Assembly: GCF_004770475.1 (NCBI RefSeq)
Contig: NZ_RQHK01000002.1
Span: 784,001 to 848,000 of the forward strand
DNA length: 64,000 nucleotides
From: Leptospira mtsangambouensis
GTDB lineage: Bacteria; Spirochaetota; Leptospiria; Leptospirales; Leptospiraceae
Direction: 5' to 3'
Under the pieces are notes generated by a model. The model made no database searches. It was not told the DNA's origin and saw nothing but the letters and a program-made list of their open reading frames with translations. Of the stretch, positions 16,404-25,973 are shown in pieces. A program made the translations under genes and the position numbers. The first letter of the stretch is position 1. Every line of letters starts with the position of its first letter.

Positions 16404-18296
16404 CTAGTCGCAATTCCCAGAAATTTCAATTCGGGGAAGGAATGGATTTTCCCCTTTCCAAGAAAATAAAAACCCAAAATCAACAAATTCAATCCCGCTT
16501 CCAAGAGATTCTAAATACTCTTTCGGATGCACTTGGATTTTTTGGATTTGTTTTGAATTGGAAAATATTTCCTTTTGTACAATTCTTTCTGCTTGGACTT
16601 TATACTCTTTGTCCTGGTCAAAGCTCTCCCGTTTGCGAATTTCAAGGATGAGTGTTTCCGGTAGATGACCGTCAGGAATTTCTTCCCAATGGATAAAAAA
16701 CTGAATGGCAGAAACTCGTACCTTCGGGTTCGTATCAAAATTCATTTCGTGGTCCAAACAACCGGCCAGTTTAAAATAAAATTCCCTGGTTCCCGTCGGA
16801 AGTAAGATTGGGACCTTCGAGTTGACGGAAGATTGGGCAATGGGAGATGGAAAGTTATGTTCTGTGCGAGTCCTATGAAAAAAAAGATCCTTGGCAGGCG
16901 TTTTTGTCAAATAGAGTGCCCCTAAACTAGAAATCAAAATCCAAAAAAACAGAATTCCATACACTTTCATTTGGCCCTTTTGTATAAAATCCTTCTTTCC
17001 TTCTTTTTTTCCAATCGAAGTCGAAGGAAGTAATATCAAAAGACCAAGAAAGGGAAGTATTACTTCATCATCTAACAGAAAACATTGGAAACTTCCTGCG
17101 AAAATGACGCTGAAAAAACCTAAATAAAAAAGATTACTTTTGCCGACTTGTAATATTTTTTTTGTGATCCCATATAAAAAACTAAGATAAGCTACGACTG
17201 AAGTGAGACCGCCTAAAATCCAAAAATGCAGAAAATCAAAATGGGCGTGCGATTTGGGTGTGATCGATAAATCATAATAGAGTTCCGGTAACTCTTTCAC
17301 CAAAGGAGTTGCTTGGGTGATAAATTCTTTTGGATAATTTCCTGATCCAATTCCCAAATGATAATTTTCCTTTAAAATTGCAAAATTCATTTTATGAATC
17401 CAAACTCGTTGGTTCTCTAACGATCGTTTAGCGAATAAATCGTCAATGGCTCTTTGGAAAAGCCAATTGTTTTGGTAGAGAATCAAAAGGATCCCGGCTA
17501 TTCCCAAAATCCCAAAACTAAGTGCTGGTAGGTATTTTTTGATTTGTAGTTTTTTTTGTGAGGAAAGAAGTAAGATTCCAAAAAGGAGTCCAAACCAAAT
17601 GGAACGACTTTGGTTGAGGAAAAGTAAAAAGAATCCAACCAAACTCAATGTTAAGGATCCAACTCGGTAAAATATGGAGTTTGTTTTTTTTCTCGCAATT
17701 TGGAAGGATCGAAAGGTTCTCTCCAAAATGGAAGGGAGATAGATGGCAAGTAAACCTCCGTAAGTGAGGTGGGTACTTTGGAACCCAATCGGCAAATAAA
17801 GAGAAAGTTTTTCCCAAATGACAACAAGAAGGTGGGGGAGTCTCCTACCTTCCGTGTATTGGAATCCATCCATTACAAAAGGTGCCAGACGATACGGTGA
17901 TACCAAGGAGAGAATTCCTGAAAGGAGGAGAAAGAAGGCTCCGATTCTTACCGCATGTTTTAACTTAGTCTTTTCTCGATAAGAGAGCCTTGTCTGGTGC
18001 AACAATAAAAAGGCCATCCAAACATCTCCAAATTCGGAGCGGAAAATGGTTTGTTTCCAGTTGGTTTGGTCCCAATCGAATACAGGGGTAAAAAGAAAAC
18101 TAAGGTAAAGGAGAATCCAAAAAAGGATCTGAGGTCCGAATTTAGGAAATTCTCTTTTTTGTATGCAGTCCAAGAACAAAAAGAATAAGGAGGCACCTGC
18201 CAAAATTTGACAAAGGCTAATCGAAAAGGGAGAAAGACCGAAAAAAAGGTATAGAAAAACAACGGAAATCTTATGAAATGTTTCTTTCCCAATCAT
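16404..18296 (-). CDS. O-antigen ligase / Wzy-type polymerase family membrane protein
   Basis: 630 aa. About eleven hydrophobic helices cover residues 1-440, with the family's large loop carrying the Wzy_C block (VGSLTLSLVGFFLLFLNQSR, SRSIWFGLLFGILLL, then LGIGSGNYPKEF and SHAHFDFLHFWILGGL). The His and Arg positions in these loops match O-antigen ligases (WaaL). A C-terminal soluble stretch of about 150 residues follows the last helix (GILFFWILISSLGALYL) and is unusual in length; it is β-rich and presumably periplasmic. It likely joins or polymerises surface glycan. Divergent from a glycosyltransferase with only 30 nt between starts. Confidence 0.82.
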   Translation of the reverse strand: MIGKETFHKISVVFLYLFFGLSPFSISLCQILAGASLFFLFLDCIQKREFPKFGPQILFWILLYLSFLFTPVFDWDQTNWKQTIFRSEFGDVWMAFLLLHQTRLSYREKTKLKHAVRIGAFFLLLSGILSLVSPYRLAPFVMDGFQYTEGRRLPHLLVVIWEKLSLYLPIGFQSTHLTYGGLLAIYLPSILERTFRSFQIARKKTNSIFYRVGSLTLSLVGFFLLFLNQSRSIWFGLLFGILLLSSQKKLQIKKYLPALSFGILGIAGILLILYQNNWLFQRAIDDLFAKRSLENQRVWIHKMNFAILKENYHLGIGSGNYPKEFITQATPLVKELPELYYDLSITPKSHAHFDFLHFWILGGLTSVVAYLSFLYGITKKILQVGKSNLFYLGFFSVIFAGSFQCFLLDDEVILPFLGLLILLPSTSIGKKEGKKDFIQKGQMKVYGILFFWILISSLGALYLTKTPAKDLFFHRTRTEHNFPSPIAQSSVNSKVPILLPTGTREFYFKLAGCLDHEMNFDTNPKVRVSAIQFFIHWEEIPDGHLPETLILEIRKRESFDQDKEYKVQAERIVQKEIFSNSKQIQKIQVHPKEYLESLGSGIEFVDFGFLFSWKGENPFLPRIEISGNCD

Positions 18297-18326
18297 ATTT
18301 GGTTCAAAGAATAGGTTTTAACTCCT

Positions 18327-19148
18327 ATGGAAGGCAAGAGAAAAAGAAAATTGTCGGTGGCCATCATCACCTTCAATGAAGAAAAAAATATCGGAGATTG
18401 TATCCGTTCCGTCGAGACCGTTGCCGACGAAATCATTGTTTTGGACTCCATAAGTACTGATCGTACAAAAGAAATCGCGACTTCTTTTTCCAAAGTAAAA
18501 TTTTATGAATCTCCGTTTCCGGGCCATGTGGAGCAAAAAAACAAAGCCATTGGTTTTTGTTCTCATGATTGGATTTTGTCATTGGATGCCGATGAACGGG
18601 CAAATGAAACATTGGTTCGATCCATCCAGGCATTTTTGGAATCAGAGTCGATCCATGCCAATGGATTTAAAATTGCAAGATTAACCTACCACTTGGGACG
18701 CTGGATTCGTTATAGCGGTTGGTATCCCCTTCGCCGGTATCGTTTATTTCAAAAAAATTCGGCCACTTGGGTGGGAGAAAACCCGCATGATTTTATCGAA
18801 CTAAAACCAGGCTCTGTTGGAAAAATAATGAAAGGAGATATCCTTCATTATAGTTTTACAGATTTTAGTCACCAAATCACAACCATCAATCAATTCTCTA
18901 GTATCGTTGCTTATACTCGTTATGCGAAAGGAGAACGATTTTCTCTTACGAAAACCATTCTGAAACCTTTTGGTAAATTTTTAGAAATTTATATTTTTAA
19001 ATTTGGTTTTTTAGATGGGATTCCAGGGCTTTGGATTGCGATTGCCTCTTCCTTTTCAACTTTTCTGAAATATGCTAAGTTGTATGAACTAGACAGAAAA
19101 CAAATAGAACGCCCTTCCAATATTAGAAAAGAATATGGCAAAAACTAA
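18327..19148 (+). CDS. Glycosyltransferase family 2, WaaE/KdtX-like
   Basis: 273 aa. It has a GT-A fold: VAIITFNEEKNIGDCIRSVE, VLDSISTDRTKEIA and the nucleotide-metal motif LSLDADER, followed by YPLRRYRLFQKNSATWVGENPHDF, a block shared with WaaE/KdtX-type LPS core transferases. A C-terminal amphipathic/hydrophobic region (FGFLDGIPGLWIAIASSFSTFL) suggests membrane association. The likely role is sugar transfer in LPS core synthesis. It shares a short promoter region with the divergent ligase and overlaps the next gene by 14 nt. Confidence 0.87.
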   Translation: MEGKRKRKLSVAIITFNEEKNIGDCIRSVETVADEIIVLDSISTDRTKEIATSFSKVKFYESPFPGHVEQKNKAIGFCSHDWILSLDADERANETLVRSIQAFLESESIHANGFKIARLTYHLGRWIRYSGWYPLRRYRLFQKNSATWVGENPHDFIELKPGSVGKIMKGDILHYSFTDFSHQITTINQFSSIVAYTRYAKGERFSLTKTILKPFGKFLEIYIFKFGFLDGIPGLWIAIASSFSTFLKYAKLYELDRKQIERPSNIRKEYGKN

Positions 19149-19908
19149 AAAACCATCCAAACCTGGTTTATTCTCCTGGTTCTTACGTTTTTTCAGTACG
19201 AAGGGGAAGGCAGAAGACCAAGACCCGTCAAAGAGAAAAAAAGAACCAAAAACATTTTCTATGGAATGGGCAGTCGCCATTGATAATTGGAAAAAGAAAC
19301 TCCGCACTAAACAGGTGAGTTCCGGTGTGGTGATTGAATCCCCCAAGTTTCGCTTAACAAAAACAAACGAAAAACTATTTCGTGCAGAAGGATTGGATTA
19401 TTCTTTGATTCTAGTCACAGGAAACCATTTGTATAAAAATAAAGAAGAAAAATGGTCTGGTGTTTTGTTTGTGGATGAAGGGGAGTTGAATCAAAATCTT
19501 TCGAAGGATCTCTCTGGACTCGATGGATTACTCTCATCACTTTCCATTCCGAAAACTGATTTATTTTTAGATTCAAATGCTCCGAAAGAAGATTGGAGAG
19601 TTGTCCTTTCCTTCGAACGATTTTGGAAAGAACAATTGGTTTTGCATATGAAACCAAATGCAATGGCACTTGCGATGCTTGCCATAGGTGAAGAATGTCG
19701 GATTTTTTTTGAGTCCGTGGCTACGGAAAGACAAAAGAAACTCGTACGAGACGAACTATTCTATCTGAATCTTGGAAATACAGACCAAAATAATCCTTAT
19801 TCTAAAGCCAAAAACTTATTTGGATTCGGGTCTGCGCTGATCGAGTTCGGAAATGCTGTGAATGCCATCAAAGAAAGAAGGGATAAAGAACAAAACCATG
19901 GATCATAA
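19135..19908 (+). CDS. Hypothetical protein in the LPS gene cluster
   Basis: 257 aa, not recognised. A strongly basic N-terminus ([24 protein letters not shown]) has one short hydrophobic patch, which could act as a membrane-surface anchor. The middle contains alternating β/α predictions ([32 protein letters not shown]) and a C-terminal helical part. There are no catalytic motifs. It overlaps the GT2 gene by 14 nt and gmhA by 11 nt, so it is cotranslated with sugar-pathway genes. A role in glycan synthesis is only guilt by association. Confidence 0.7.
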   Translation: MAKTKKPSKPGLFSWFLRFFSTKGKAEDQDPSKRKKEPKTFSMEWAVAIDNWKKKLRTKQVSSGVVIESPKFRLTKTNEKLFRAEGLDYSLILVTGNHLYKNKEEKWSGVLFVDEGELNQNLSKDLSGLDGLLSSLSIPKTDLFLDSNAPKEDWRVVLSFERFWKEQLVLHMKPNAMALAMLAIGEECRIFFESVATERQKKLVRDELFYLNLGNTDQNNPYSKAKNLFGFGSALIEFGNAVNAIKERRDKEQNHGS

Positions 19909-20485
19909 ATCGCTCATCCAAACACAAATCGAAGATTCAATTGCAGTAAAACAAAGTTTATTGCCGGTACTTTTGCCGTCCGTTGAAGCTGCGGGAAAAC
20001 TTCTGACAGAATCACTGAGACAAAATGGATTATTGTATTTTTGTGGAAATGGCGGATCAAGTTGTGATGCCTCTCATATTGCCGCAGAACTTGTGGTTCG
20101 TTATAAGTCAGGCAATGAAAGAAAAGCCATTCCCGCATTAGCTTTAAATAGTGACCAAGCAGTTCTTACCGCTTGTTCGAATGATTATGGTTATGAATAT
20201 GTTTTCCAAAGGCAAGTCCAAGCATTTGGAAAACCGTCAGATGTATTTGTAGGACTCACCACTTCTGGAAATTCGCAAAACATCATTTTGGCGGTAGAGG
20301 AAGCAAAAAAAATTGGTATGAAGGTTGTTCTATTTTTAGGTGGCGATGGTGGAAAACTAAAAGGAAAGGCCGATGTAGAAATCATTGTCCCATCTAAGGT
20401 TACTGCTCGAATCCAAGAATGCCATATTCTGATTGGCCATATCCTTTGTAGTATCATAGAAAAGGAACTCTTTGGACTCGACTGA
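19898..20485 (+). CDS. gmhA: Phosphoheptose isomerase
   Basis: 195 aa from ATG 19898, the usual length. It is a SIS-domain protein: [25 protein letters not shown] binds the sugar phosphate, and [22 protein letters not shown] is the second SIS motif. It isomerises sedoheptulose-7-phosphate to D-glycero-D-manno-heptose-7-phosphate, the first step towards ADP-heptose. The later steps are encoded at 43561-45065 (hldA, hldC), far from here. It overlaps the following ABC ATPase gene by 14 nt. Confidence 0.93.
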   Translation: MDHKSLIQTQIEDSIAVKQSLLPVLLPSVEAAGKLLTESLRQNGLLYFCGNGGSSCDASHIAAELVVRYKSGNERKAIPALALNSDQAVLTACSNDYGYEYVFQRQVQAFGKPSDVFVGLTTSGNSQNIILAVEEAKKIGMKVVLFLGGDGGKLKGKADVEIIVPSKVTARIQECHILIGHILCSIIEKELFGLD

Positions 20486-21227
20486 ATTTCCTGCTGTCCA
20501 AATCAAAAATGCCACCATTACCACTAAGGATGGGAAAAAGATTTGGAATGGAATTTCTTTGGAAATTCCCAAAGGCATTGTCTATGGAGTGATTGGCGAG
20601 TCGGGGTCAGGAAAATCAACATTAGGATTTTCGCTTTTTGGTATGGTTCCGGAAGGTTGCCAGTTGACATATCAAACATTTTCTGTGTTAGGTGACGATG
20701 TAAGTCATCTTAATTTGGGTTCTAAGTTGTTTATGGTGCCGCAAAATCCTAATTGGGCCTTTCATCCTTTCCGAACCATTGAAGCACAAATCAAAGATTT
20801 TTTTAAATTATCAAAATTGACTGCGATCCATTTCGAATCGTTGTTTCAAATTTGGGATCGTTTGTCCATTCCCAGAAATCACTGGAAAAAATATGCAAAG
20901 ACTTTATCTGGAGGAGAGAAACAAAGGATTCTCCTTTCCCTTGCTTTTTTACGTACGCCAGAGATTCTCGTTTTAGATGAGCCAACCACGGGTCTCGATG
21001 CTTTTTCCGAAAAAATTGTTCTAGAAACTGTCCAAAACCTTGCAAAAATGGGGATGACAGTTGTTTTTATTACACATGAGCTTCGGATCGTCGAAAGTCT
21101 GACCTCTCAAGTTACGATAATGAAACAAGGGGAAGTTGTTGAAACCATTCCGGTTTTTAACCACAACTTGGAGCCAAAAACAGAATATGGAAAACAACTT
21201 AAGGAAGCATCTTTACTCTTTCAGTAA
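20472..21227 (+). CDS. ABC transporter ATP-binding protein, peptide/nickel-type, without permease partner
   Basis: 251 aa from TTG 20472 (AAGGA about 8 nt upstream). Walker A is GESGSGKST, the signature [15 protein letters not shown], Walker [13 protein letters not shown], and the switch His lies in [11 protein letters not shown]. The sequence is closest to the DppD/OppD/NikD group. No membrane or binding-protein gene lies beside it, so it may serve a remote permease or work as a soluble ATPase. It overlaps gmhA at its start and the FHA gene at its end (41 nt). Confidence 0.88.
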   Translation: MDSTEFPAVQIKNATITTKDGKKIWNGISLEIPKGIVYGVIGESGSGKSTLGFSLFGMVPEGCQLTYQTFSVLGDDVSHLNLGSKLFMVPQNPNWAFHPFRTIEAQIKDFFKLSKLTAIHFESLFQIWDRLSIPRNHWKKYAKTLSGGEKQRILLSLAFLRTPEILVLDEPTTGLDAFSEKIVLETVQNLAKMGMTVVFITHELRIVESLTSQVTIMKQGEVVETIPVFNHNLEPKTEYGKQLKEASLLFQ

Positions 21228-22659
21228 TTGGTTTTTCCTCTCTATTCTTTTTCCAGTAGTTCTAACTGCGAACCCTGGGTTCAAACTCCGATCGATCGAC
21301 GTTCGCTCCTATCCAGAAGTAAAAATTCGATTCCATTCCAATGGAATTTTGGATCCAAATGGATTCGTTCTTTCTGAACAATTGGAATCAAATAGAAGGT
21401 TTACTGAATCCTTTCGCTTCGAAAAGACAGATTCAAAAAATCCCATTCACTTATACCTTTCCATTCCCAGTTACACGGATGCAGAGGACAGACGTTGGAT
21501 CATCCAATTGGCAAACCAATTGGTAAAAATTTCGGAACAAAGTGGTGGTTCTACTCAGTTACAAATTCAGTCTGATACAAATAAACATTCCTTCGAAAGA
21601 ATTCGTTCAAATGTTTTAGATATATCTTTTCCTTTTCCGAAAGAACCTGCTCCCGTTTATCCCATTCGGAACTGGGAAAATTTTTTAGAATCGATAAAGG
21701 GAAACCAATCTTCCGAAGATCATATTCTTGTTTTTGTCAGTTTTGCTTCGGAATGGCAAGATCGTTTTGAAATTCCAGAACTTGCTAAACGCATCCGTGA
21801 AAAAAATTTGCAACTCATCGTCCTTGCTCCCAGTTCATTGGAGGCAACCAAACTTGCAAGTTATGCGAATGGAAAACATTATTCAATTACTAAATCGGAC
21901 AGTTATGCGGATCTTTTTTCTTATTTGAGAGGTTTGGGGCAACCGGATTTTGAATTGGTATATGAATCACCTTGGAAACTTTCTCAATGGAAGACAAATT
22001 TAGTTTTTGGTAATTTGGTTTCTGTTGACCAAGGCATTCGATTCGAATTTCAGTATGAACTTTCGTTGTTTCGCTCTTTGTATCTAAAACTTTCTGACCC
22101 TTTATTCTTTTTTCCCGTTAGTTTATTTCTCATTTTCCTTTGTTTGGCGGCTTTATATTATTTACGAGGGTTTGAAGAAACAAATCAGAAAGAGAACCAA
22201 AATGCACCTCCTGCGCACAATTCTCTTGTTCCTGAATTTTCTGAACGCAAAGAAGAACTACAAGTATATGATCGGATGTATGGGGAAACTTTGGAAAGGG
22301 CAGCTCGTGACAGAGAAATTGCCGTTGCCATTGCAGAGAAAGAAACACTTCCAGGAACTGCGTACTCTTATGCTGTTTTGATGCGAAGGGAAGGAAATCA
22401 AAATACAGATCAATTCCAACTTCAGTTTGATGAAGTGACCATTGGAAGTTGGGAATCCAATCATTTGGTAATTTCAGATCCCACCGTAGCAGGGCTTCAT
22501 GCAAAAATAAAAAATAGGAAGGGGAAGTATATATTGTTTGATTGTGTATCGGAGACCGGTGTATACTTGAACGGTAAGAAGTTACTTCGTCCCAAAGTTC
22601 TCCATAATTTGGACGAAATCCAAATTGGAAAAACAATCCTGTCATTTCGAGGAAGGTGA
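21187..22659 (+). CDS. Membrane protein with periplasmic Rossmann-like region and cytoplasmic FHA domain
   Basis: 490 aa from ATG 21187, chosen because it leads directly to a signal sequence ([18 protein letters not shown]). Residues about 20-310 are extracytoplasmic, with a vWA-like α/β pattern (HILVFVSFASEWQDRF, LQLIVLAPSSLEA) but no readable MIDAS motif. One membrane helix (FFFPVSLFLIFLCLAALYYL) follows, then a linker and a C-terminal FHA domain (VTIGSWESNHLVISDPTVAGLHAKI, SETGVYLNGKKL). The usual FHA GR is GS and the phospho-binding Ser position before the conserved His is Ala, so phosphothreonine binding may be altered. It overlaps the ABC gene by 41 nt. Confidence 0.78.
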   Translation: MENNLRKHLYSFSNWFFLSILFPVVLTANPGFKLRSIDVRSYPEVKIRFHSNGILDPNGFVLSEQLESNRRFTESFRFEKTDSKNPIHLYLSIPSYTDAEDRRWIIQLANQLVKISEQSGGSTQLQIQSDTNKHSFERIRSNVLDISFPFPKEPAPVYPIRNWENFLESIKGNQSSEDHILVFVSFASEWQDRFEIPELAKRIREKNLQLIVLAPSSLEATKLASYANGKHYSITKSDSYADLFSYLRGLGQPDFELVYESPWKLSQWKTNLVFGNLVSVDQGIRFEFQYELSLFRSLYLKLSDPLFFFPVSLFLIFLCLAALYYLRGFEETNQKENQNAPPAHNSLVPEFSERKEELQVYDRMYGETLERAARDREIAVAIAEKETLPGTAYSYAVLMRREGNQNTDQFQLQFDEVTIGSWESNHLVISDPTVAGLHAKIKNRKGKYILFDCVSETGVYLNGKKLLRPKVLHNLDEIQIGKTILSFRGR

Positions 22660-22663
22660 AGAT

Positions 22664-23488
22664 ATGTTGCAACTAGTGAAAAAGAAAGTGTTTCTTATTC
22701 TTTTGATTCTCTTTTTATTTTTGGTTCAATGTTCTGGCGAATCTTCCAAAAATGATGCAACAACTTCCCTTCTACTTGCAAAAGAATCAGGGGCCAATGG
22801 ATGTACTGTCGCCGGTCTTGGAACCCAAATCAAAGCAGGTTATACAGGAATCACAACTACTTCACAGGCTGTTTCTTTTGCGCTCGTTGGGGATACATAT
22901 TATGCAGTCATGCAAATCGCTGGTGCTCAAATTGGTACAAGAGTCGTACTTTCTCGTTATGCGAAAGTTTCCATTTATGTATCCACAAGCTGCCCTTTGG
23001 ATTTATCTTCTGCTACACTGGCAAAAGAAGGAACTGAATATTCGAAAGTGGATTCCCCTGCAACAGTCATTACTTTTACAAAGGCTGGTAGTTATTTAAT
23101 TTACTTATACCAAAAAGAAAGTGGAACTGCAAATCCTTTGACAGTGTTAACGGATGGAACTCCAGTACAAACCATCTCTGATTCTGATTTGTCCGATCTA
23201 TTGAATGGCGGCTCCACTAAAACTTTTAAGTTTGCATGTGATTTAGGTTCAGGTGTCTGCCAAAATTATTATGGATATTTAACAAGTTGCCTCTCTGGAA
23301 CCAAACAGTCTGCCAAATGTACAGAAACCAGTGTCGTTGGTTCTTGCAAAGTGACTCAGTCTGGAGTTGGTTATATCATCGGTGTTTATACTGCACCCAA
23401 AACGGGTGGAGGTGGGGGAACTGCCGCAACTCATTGTAGCGGACTTTCTGGAACCTATGTAGACGGAGCGACTGTCCAAACCCCTTAG
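22664..23488 (+). CDS. Putative lipoprotein of unknown function
   Basis: 274 aa from ATG 22664, preceded by GAGGAAGGTG. The N-terminal segment [23 protein letters not shown] has a lipobox-like end (LVQC) for lipid attachment, typical of Leptospira lipoproteins. The mature protein is Ser/Thr/Gly-rich with many β-strands, at least 8 Cys residues in the C-terminal third, and ends in a Gly-rich/Thr-rich tail. I do not recognise the domain. It may be surface-exposed. It is the last gene of the 18.3-23.5 kb run. Confidence 0.75.
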   Translation: MLQLVKKKVFLILLILFLFLVQCSGESSKNDATTSLLLAKESGANGCTVAGLGTQIKAGYTGITTTSQAVSFALVGDTYYAVMQIAGAQIGTRVVLSRYAKVSIYVSTSCPLDLSSATLAKEGTEYSKVDSPATVITFTKAGSYLIYLYQKESGTANPLTVLTDGTPVQTISDSDLSDLLNGGSTKTFKFACDLGSGVCQNYYGYLTSCLSGTKQSAKCTETSVVGSCKVTQSGVGYIIGVYTAPKTGGGGGTAATHCSGLSGTYVDGATVQTP

Positions 23489-23519
23489 AACCCCTCTATT
23501 TTTTCAAATTCCCTGGACA

Positions 23520-23560
23520 GACTACCCCATGTCCGAGTTATGACTGGAAGTGGGGGAGTC
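23520..23560 (+). promoter_or_regulatory. Hairpin covering the leuC ribosome-binding site
   Basis: GACTACCCC (23520-23528) can pair with GGGGGAGTC (23552-23560) at 8 of 9 positions. The right arm is the leuC Shine-Dalgarno sequence, 5 nt from its ATG, so the fold would hide it. The loop also contains a four-codon ORF (Met-Ser-Glu-Leu). A regulatory role is inference; it may simply reflect a strong GC-rich Shine-Dalgarno. Confidence 0.35.
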
Positions 23561-23565
23561 TAGTT

Positions 23566-24960
23566 ATGAAAACCATGTTTGAGAAGATTTGGAATGACCA
23601 TTTGGTCCACGAGGAAGATGGAACCTGTCTTATTTATATTGATAGACACCTTGTCCATGAGGTGACAAGCCCGCAGGCTTTTGAAAGTTTAAAATTAACC
23701 AACAGAAAAGTGCGAAGGCCAGATGCGACTTTTGCCACTATGGATCACAACGTTTCCACACGAACACGTGATTGGAAATCAGTGGATCCAATCTCAGTCC
23801 TTCAAATGCAAACACTGATGGACAACTGCAAAGAAAACGGAATTACATTATTTGATATCAATCACCCTGACAACGGAATTGTCCATGTGGTGGCTCCGGA
23901 ATTAGGTCTGACTCATCCAGGAATGACCATTGTTTGTGGAGATTCGCATACCGCCACACATGGTGCTTTTGGTGCCCTTGCTTTTGGGATTGGAACTTCC
24001 GAAGTAGAACATGTTTTGGCCACACAGACTCTCGTTCAAAAGAAACCAAAAACTTTAGAGATTCGAGTGGATGGAAAACTCTCTCCTCTTGTTTCTGCCA
24101 AAGACATAGTTCTTGCGACCATCGATAAAATCGGAACGGATGGGGCGACGGGTTACGTGATTGAGTTTACTGGCGATGCGATTCGTTCCCTTAGTATGGA
24201 AGGCCGTATGACCATTTGTAATATGGCAATTGAAGCAGGAGCTCGTGCGGGACTCATTTCTCCTGATGATACGACTATCAACTATATCAAAGGAAGAGAC
24301 TTTGCTCCTAAAGGAGATTCTTTTGATATAGCAGCTGCTAAGTGGAGAGCTTATGCAACGGATGCTGGTGCCAAGTTTGATAAAACTGTAGTTTTAAATG
24401 CGAATGAAATTGCACCTATGGTTTCTTGGGGAACATCTCCTGGCCAAGTGATTCCTGTGACTGCAACGGTTCCTGCGCCCACAGACTTTAATGATCCAAT
24501 TCAGAAAAAATCAGCAGAATCCGCTCTTGCTTATATGGATTTAAAACCCGGCCAAAAATTATCTGATGTTAAAGTGAATAAGGTTTTTATTGGTTCCTGC
24601 ACCAACTCTAGAATCGAAGACCTACGTGTTGTTGCTGAAACTGTCAAAGGGAAAAAAGTAAACAAAGAAGTGGAAGCCATCATTGTTCCTGGATCTGGAC
24701 GTGTGAAACGACAGGCAGAACAAGAAGGTCTTGATAAAATCTTTTTAGAAGCTGGTTTTCAATGGCGTAACCCTGGTTGTTCCATGTGCCTTGCGATGAA
24801 CGATGACGTTCTTTCGCCTGGTGACCGTTGTGCTTCTACTTCTAACAGAAATTTTGAAGGAAGACAAGGAAAAGGCGGACGAACACATTTGGTTGGTCCT
24901 GCAATGGCAGCAGCTGTGGCAGTGGAAGGACATTTCGTAGACATTCGGGAGTGGAAATAA
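23566..24960 (+). CDS. leuC: 3-isopropylmalate dehydratase large subunit
   Basis: 464 aa, standard length. Aconitase-superfamily Fe-S ligands are in [13 protein letters not shown] and [10 protein letters not shown]; other signatures are [22 protein letters not shown] and [11 protein letters not shown]. With LeuD it isomerises 2-isopropylmalate to 3-isopropylmalate in leucine biosynthesis. In Leptospira the same or a related enzyme pair may also serve the citramalate route to isoleucine (established for the genus); which one this is cannot be told here. The gene is followed after 1 nt by leuD. Confidence 0.96.
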   Translation: MKTMFEKIWNDHLVHEEDGTCLIYIDRHLVHEVTSPQAFESLKLTNRKVRRPDATFATMDHNVSTRTRDWKSVDPISVLQMQTLMDNCKENGITLFDINHPDNGIVHVVAPELGLTHPGMTIVCGDSHTATHGAFGALAFGIGTSEVEHVLATQTLVQKKPKTLEIRVDGKLSPLVSAKDIVLATIDKIGTDGATGYVIEFTGDAIRSLSMEGRMTICNMAIEAGARAGLISPDDTTINYIKGRDFAPKGDSFDIAAAKWRAYATDAGAKFDKTVVLNANEIAPMVSWGTSPGQVIPVTATVPAPTDFNDPIQKKSAESALAYMDLKPGQKLSDVKVNKVFIGSCTNSRIEDLRVVAETVKGKKVNKEVEAIIVPGSGRVKRQAEQEGLDKIFLEAGFQWRNPGCSMCLAMNDDVLSPGDRCASTSNRNFEGRQGKGGRTHLVGPAMAAAVAVEGHFVDIREWK

Positions 24961-24961
24961 G

Positions 24962-25588
24962 ATGAAAGCATTTACAAAGTTAAAAGGAATCGCTGCCCTT
25001 TTGGATAAGGCAAACGTAGACACAGACCAAATCATTCCGAAACAATTCCTTCGTAAAATTGAAAGATCAGGGTTTGGGCAACATCTATTCCATGACTGGA
25101 GATTTTTAGATGACGCCGGAAAAAAACCAAATCCGGAATTTGTTCTGAATGCTGAAAGATACAAAGGTGCCAATATCCTTGTGACGAGAGATAACTTTGG
25201 TTGCGGGTCTTCCCGAGAACATGCTCCTTGGGCTTTAGAAGACTATGGATTCCGTTCGATCATCTCACCATCTTATGCAGATATTTTTTACAATAACTGT
25301 TTTAAAAATGGAATGTTGCCCATTGTTTTATCTGAAAGCCAAGTCGAAGAGATCTTCCAAACAATAGATAAAAAACCAGGTGCGAACTTAGAAATTGATT
25401 TAGAAAACCAAGTGGTGGTGACGGAAGAGGGAAAAAAATACCCATTTGAAGTCGATGCATTCCGTAAACATTGCCTACTCAACGGACTTGATGATATCGG
25501 ACTCACTCTCCAAAAGGCAGATTTTATTCAAAAATTTGAGGAAAAGAACCAAAAAGAAGTTCCCTGGTTGTATGCAAAAACCGTATAA
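24962..25588 (+). CDS. leuD: 3-isopropylmalate dehydratase small subunit
   Basis: 208 aa, the typical bacterial length. It shows the swivelling-domain features [36 protein letters not shown] and [17 protein letters not shown]. It forms the heterodimer with LeuC, starting 1 nt after the leuC stop codon with the Shine-Dalgarno sequence inside the end of leuC, so the subunits are made in step. A short gap (7 nt) separates it from the FKBP gene, which is probably in the same transcript. Confidence 0.95.
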   Translation: MKAFTKLKGIAALLDKANVDTDQIIPKQFLRKIERSGFGQHLFHDWRFLDDAGKKPNPEFVLNAERYKGANILVTRDNFGCGSSREHAPWALEDYGFRSIISPSYADIFYNNCFKNGMLPIVLSESQVEEIFQTIDKKPGANLEIDLENQVVVTEEGKKYPFEVDAFRKHCLLNGLDDIGLTLQKADFIQKFEEKNQKEVPWLYAKTV

Positions 25589-25595
25589 TCGCACT

Positions 25596-25973
25596 ATGAA
25601 ACGGTTTTCAATTTTACTAGGATTTTTATTTCTAACGGGTAGTGTTTTGGCAGATGAGCTTCTCATTCAAGACACCAAACAAGGGTTAGGGAGAGAGGCA
25701 ATTCGCGGAACAACTGTGGTTGTTCATTACACAGGAAAGTTAACGAACGGAAAAGTTTTTGATTCTTCTGTGGATCGTGGTGAACCTTTTAGTTTCCAGC
25801 TTGGCCAAGGACAAGTCATCCAAGGTTGGGAACGTGGTATTGTGGGAATGAAAGAAGGTGGAAAACGTAAACTCACCATCCCTCCACAATATGGGTATGG
25901 TGCTCGTGCTATCGGTCCGATTCCTGCGAATTCCACTTTGATTTTTGATGTAGAGCTGATTAAAGTAAAATAA
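25596..25973 (+). CDS. Exported FKBP-type peptidyl-prolyl isomerase
   Basis: 125 aa from ATG 25596, 7 nt after leuD; upstream in-frame starts lie within leuD and would not give a signal peptide. The signal sequence is RFSILLGFLFLTGSVLA. The FKBP fold is complete: VVHYTGKLTNGKVFDSSVDRG, FQLGQGQVIQGWERGIVGM, GGKRKLTIPPQYGYG and NSTLIFDVELI. It should fold proline-containing proteins in the periplasm. The stop overlaps the following PLP-enzyme start (25973) by 1 nt. Confidence 0.92.
   Translation: MKRFSILLGFLFLTGSVLADELLIQDTKQGLGREAIRGTTVVVHYTGKLTNGKVFDSSVDRGEPFSFQLGQGQVIQGWERGIVGMKEGGKRKLTIPPQYGYGARAIGPIPANSTLIFDVELIKVK

Noticed and set aside
22130..22672. A 180-codon minus-strand frame opposite the FHA gene
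   Set aside because: The plus-strand FHA domain is clear, and the antisense frame contains no conserved motif or ribosome-binding site.
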